From Oscillospiraceae bacterium (GTDB lineage: Bacteria; Bacillota; Clostridia; Oscillospirales; Ruminococcaceae), in assembly GCA_015067185.1 (NCBI GenBank), contig SVMZ01000007.1:31533-95532 (forward strand): a stretch of 64,000 nt of DNA, written 5' to 3'. Shown here piece by piece: positions 61,098 through 64,000 of the stretch. A model generated the notes under the pieces. It made no database searches, was not told where the DNA came from, and saw nothing but the letters and a program-made list of their open reading frames with translations. Within the stretch, counting starts at the first letter, position 1; each line of letters opens with the position of its first letter. A program made the position numbers and the translations under genes.

Positions 61098-61275
61098 AAC
61101 ACCGGAAAGTTACAGTTTCAAAAAAAAGTTGCATTTTTAAGAAATAAAAGAAGAAAAGAATTAAAATGTGACTATTGCTGTGACTGGAAGGGCGTATGAT
61201 ATAGACAATTCCTGAGAGGAATCCCCCAAAAAAAATGATTATTCACAACCTGAACGGTGTGATAGGAGGATTACA

Positions 61276-64000
61276 ATGAAACGCTTTATGAAAACCATGA
61301 TCTCCCTGATTCTGGTATGCTGCATGCTTCTGAGCACAGTTGTTGCTTTTGGCGTAGAGCTGGACAGCAATTCCGCAGCAACCAATCCGTCCGGCGGTGC
61401 AGCTACCGTTGCTACCGGTTCCACCACCAAATCCAAAACAGCTACACAGCTCTATGATGACAAATACACCGACGTTACCCTGAAAGTCGGCGGCGCATCC
61501 TCCGAGCTGGGCGTAGATATCGTCTACATCGTAGGTGCTTTTGCAACCCATAAGGATGGTAGTCCTAATGCAGAGGGCGACGTTCTGATCAGCAGTCTGG
61601 TTGGCGCTATGACCGATATCGTCAATGCAGGTGTTCCTGTCAACTTCGGTATGGTTCCCTTCTCTTCCGACCCCTACGTTGCAATGCCTCTTACCACCAT
61701 CACCAAAGATAACCTGGCTGATCTGCCTGCTATGATAAATACAGCACTTGCTACTTGTCAGGCTGCTTATGATGGCGTAAACATGGAAAACGCTCTGCTC
61801 AAGGCGAAGCAGATGTTCAGCACCTCTCCCTTGGCAACTCACCCCGAGCGTCAGCATCTGGTAATGGTTACTTCCGGTCTTACCTACTTCTTCAACAGCG
61901 GCGCAAACAATGACTATGCTTCCACTGTTCCCGTAAACTTTATTAAAACAACAGATAAAGTTGATGAAAATGGTGAGAAAATAGTAATCAATTCAAACGG
62001 TATTTTCTATACCAATAAAGCTTGGATGCGTGCCCGTACCGAGCAGACCAACACTTATCCTATCCCCAAAGCTATTGTAAATGCATATAACGCCTCCGGT
62101 TCCACTATTGGTCTCTGGAATTACTACTGGAACTATATTGATATGTGGGCAAGAGCAGATATCGCAGCAGGTGACAGCGTTGTTTGTGAAGTTGCAACCA
62201 TTGATTCCCTTGGTTTCTATAGCTGGTATAGCTCTGGTTCCGCTTATCCCAATGATCATACTTTTAGAAACGGTGGTTTCGGTGCGTATCATCCGATCAG
62301 TGATCCGGCAGAACTTGCCAACTATGCATCTTTTGAAGCTGGCGCAAATCCTCTTACCAACGCAGCAGCAGCACATGCTATTGGTTATGAACGTGCTATG
62401 TGGGAAGCTTATCAGTATGCTCAGGCAAACATCATCGGCGCAGGTATTAACTTCTATCCCATCTACAAAGCACTGAATGCACAGTCTACAAACGGAAATA
62501 CCGAATGGTGTAACTGGACAGATCAGTACATCAACCACAGCTTCGTAAATATGCTGGCCGGCGGCACAGCAAAGAAATACGACGCTCAGGCTGACAAGAC
62601 CTTCTTCAGTGAAATTACCGAAAGTGTTATCAGTAGCATCTCCAAGGGTACTTATGTAGTAGACTATATCGGCTACAGCGAAGCAGACGGTTATGATTTT
62701 GACTTCATTCAGAGTGCAGATAAGATTATCCTGAAGGTTGGCGAAGTTGCTTATATCACTTCTGTTGTTGCTGCAAGAAACGGCGCAACCGCAAGTTATG
62801 ATTTCACCGCTCCCGGTGCTGAGACAGCAACCTTCTTCCTGGATTATTACTATGGCAACGGCACCACCGAAGAGAGATTTGTCTGGACTTTCGGTGAAGA
62901 CGTTCTCGCACAGGCTCCCACCTCCCTTACCTATACCCTCGAGCTCGTCAAGAGAAGCGAGATCCCCGGCAGCTATGATCAGGTTTACACCAACCAGAGC
63001 GCTACCCTCTATCCCAAAAACAGTGACGGCACTGACGGTTCCTTCGAAGTATTCGAGCAGCCCCACGTAAACTATGTTGTTCCCGGCATTGATATTGTTG
63101 GAACCAAGATCTGGAACGATGACAATAACCGTGACGGCGTACGTCCCGAAAGCATCACTATCAATCTCCTCGCAGACGGTTTGGAAGTTGCTGAACAGGT
63201 TGTAACCGAGGGCGAAGATGGCAGCTGGAGCTATAGCTTCACCGGCTTGCAGAAGACCAAAGACGGTGTAGATATTGTCTACACCATCACCGAAGATGCA
63301 GTAGAAGGCTACACCACAAGTGTTGAAGGCAACACCACAAGTGTAGAAGGCTACACTGTCACCAACACCCATAATCCCGCAACCACCGAGATCACCGTAG
63401 AAAAAGTATGGGATGACGAAGATGACAAAGACGGCATCCGTCCCGATTCCATCACCGTTACCCTCTATGCCAACGGCGATGAATATGCCACCGCAAAGAT
63501 CACAGCTGAAGATGGCTGGAAAACAACCTTCCCCGGGCTGTATGTCTATGAAAACGGCGAAGAGATCGTTTACACTGTGGATGAGGCTGCAGTAGAAGGC
63601 TACACCACAGTAGTCGAAGGCTACATCATCACCAACACCCATGTTCCTGAGATTGTTGAGATCACCAATCCCGCATCGGTAACCCTCCGCGGAGTTAAGT
63701 ATCTTGATCTTAATCCGGATTCCGGTTTCCTCTTTACCCTGACCGATGGAAACGGCAGAATGGTTGACTACGCAATCAGCGGAAATCAGGGTCAGTTCGT
63801 GTTCGATACCATCACCTTCACGGAGGCAGGTACCTACAGATACCGCATTACAGAAGTTGACGGCGGCAGCGACAGCATCAACTATGATACATCCGTATAT
63901 GATGTAGTTGTTACTGTAACTGAAAACGGCGAGAACCTGGTTGCAAACGTGGCAGTATCCAGAAACGGTGCAAACTACAGAGGAACCATTGCATTCTACA
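61276..64000 (+). CDS. Secreted isopeptide-domain surface protein (partial)
   Basis: About 908 residues before the window end. A signal peptide (MKRFMKTMISLILVCCMLLS, cleaved near VAFG) is followed by a vWA-like region (about 70-400, VDIVYIVGAF, ERQHLVMVTSGLTYFF) whose DxSxS metal site is missing. Two Cna-B domains follow (GTKIWNDDNNRDGVRP about 605; EKVWDDEDDKDGIRP about 705). A pilin FctA-like isopeptide domain comes next (FTLTDGNGRMVDYAI, TYRYRITEV, about 800 onward). It is probably a covalently stabilised adhesin or pilus subunit; any LPxTG anchor would lie beyond the window. AGGAGG precedes the ATG. It is absent from the ORF track because it is incomplete. Confidence 0.85.
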   Translation, partial: MKRFMKTMISLILVCCMLLSTVVAFGVELDSNSAATNPSGGAATVATGSTTKSKTATQLYDDKYTDVTLKVGGASSELGVDIVYIVGAFATHKDGSPNAEGDVLISSLVGAMTDIVNAGVPVNFGMVPFSSDPYVAMPLTTITKDNLADLPAMINTALATCQAAYDGVNMENALLKAKQMFSTSPLATHPERQHLVMVTSGLTYFFNSGANNDYASTVPVNFIKTTDKVDENGEKIVINSNGIFYTNKAWMRARTEQTNTYPIPKAIVNAYNASGSTIGLWNYYWNYIDMWARADIAAGDSVVCEVATIDSLGFYSWYSSGSAYPNDHTFRNGGFGAYHPISDPAELANYASFEAGANPLTNAAAAHAIGYERAMWEAYQYAQANIIGAGINFYPIYKALNAQSTNGNTEWCNWTDQYINHSFVNMLAGGTAKKYDAQADKTFFSEITESVISSISKGTYVVDYIGYSEADGYDFDFIQSADKIILKVGEVAYITSVVAARNGATASYDFTAPGAETATFFLDYYYGNGTTEERFVWTFGEDVLAQAPTSLTYTLELVKRSEIPGSYDQVYTNQSATLYPKNSDGTDGSFEVFEQPHVNYVVPGIDIVGTKIWNDDNNRDGVRPESITINLLADGLEVAEQVVTEGEDGSWSYSFTGLQKTKDGVDIVYTITEDAVEGYTTSVEGNTTSVEGYTVTNTHNPATTEITVEKVWDDEDDKDGIRPDSITVTLYANGDEYATAKITAEDGWKTTFPGLYVYENGEEIVYTVDEAAVEGYTTVVEGYIITNTHVPEIVEITNPASVTLRGVKYLDLNPDSGFLFTLTDGNGRMVDYAISGNQGQFVFDTITFTEAGTYRYRITEVDGGSDSINYDTSVYDVVVTVTENGENLVANVAVSRNGANYRGTIAFY

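Noticed and set aside
61993-63642. 549-aa minus-strand ORF opposite the surface protein
   Set aside because: Antisense shadow; the plus strand has a signal peptide, Cna-B domains and a ribosome site.

Overview
The window reads as chromosomal DNA from a spore-forming, anaerobic, low-to-medium GC Clostridia member, most plausibly a gut bacterium of the Oscillospirales/Ruminococcaceae type. The grounds are sporulation genes (sigG, spoIIID), a T-box leader in front of an aspS-gatCAB operon, Cna-B type surface protein domains, intracellular glycosidases, and a gut-Clostridia style NRPS with a terminal reductase. No phage, insertion sequence, rRNA or CRISPR array was seen. One tRNA (Pro) is present.

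Layout. 1-5.8 kb (minus): a MarR-MATE efflux pair, then an operon of a YbhJ-type aconitase-family hydratase, a HAD phosphatase, an AI-2E family membrane protein and a PH-domain protein. 5.8-12 kb: a DeoR repressor divergent from an epimerase / zinc dehydrogenase / FGGY kinase operon that looks like a pentitol or ketopentose route, then a GH20 hexosaminidase. 12-20.5 kb: AraC and XRE regulators, a PadR-DUF1700-DUF4097 cassette flanked by a roughly 160 bp direct duplication, an aminotransferase, a flavin reductase, sigG and a DegT aminotransferase. 20.7-26.5 kb: tRNA-Pro, a MerR/TipA-like regulator, an EF-G/TetM-like GTPase, a GNAT enzyme behind a structured leader, and a polysaccharide deacetylase-like protein. 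26.8-32 kb: T-box, aspS, gatC, gatA, gatB. 32-39.5 kb: small proteins, a GH35 beta-galactosidase, a sigma/anti-sigma-like pair, spoIIID and tex. 39.8-44.9 kb (minus): a type IV pilus-like operon headed by a transglutaminase with a Ser/Glu repeat stalk. 45.1-60.6 kb (plus): the NRPS locus. 61.3 kb to the end: a large secreted isopeptide-domain surface protein, cut by the window edge.

The most striking items are as follows. (1) The NRPS locus is C-A-T-C-A-T-T-R plus its own acyl ligase, acyl carrier protein and phosphopantetheinyl transferase. This is the layout expected for an N-acyl dipeptide aldehyde, related in design to known gut dipeptide-aldehyde/ruminopeptin-type clusters. The NRPS sits between a BTAD regulator plus GGDEF cyclase on one side and a 7TM histidine kinase plus HD-GYP response regulator on the other, so c-di-GMP synthesis and breakdown enzymes bracket a natural-product enzyme. 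(2) The operon's GatA keeps the amidase fold signature regions but has lost all three Ser-Ser-Lys catalytic positions, while GatB, GatC and AspRS look intact. (3) The T-box specifier loop reads GAAC, overlapping Glu (GAA) and Asn (AAC) codons. (4) The PadR-DUF1700-DUF4097 cassette interrupts what was once a convergent XRE/aminotransferase gene pair.

Feature coordinates were read by eye from the sequence and the ORF track. Start codons were moved from the track's longest ORF where a ribosome binding site or family alignment favoured a shorter form. Both window-edge genes (MATE and the surface protein) are absent from the ORF track because they are incomplete.
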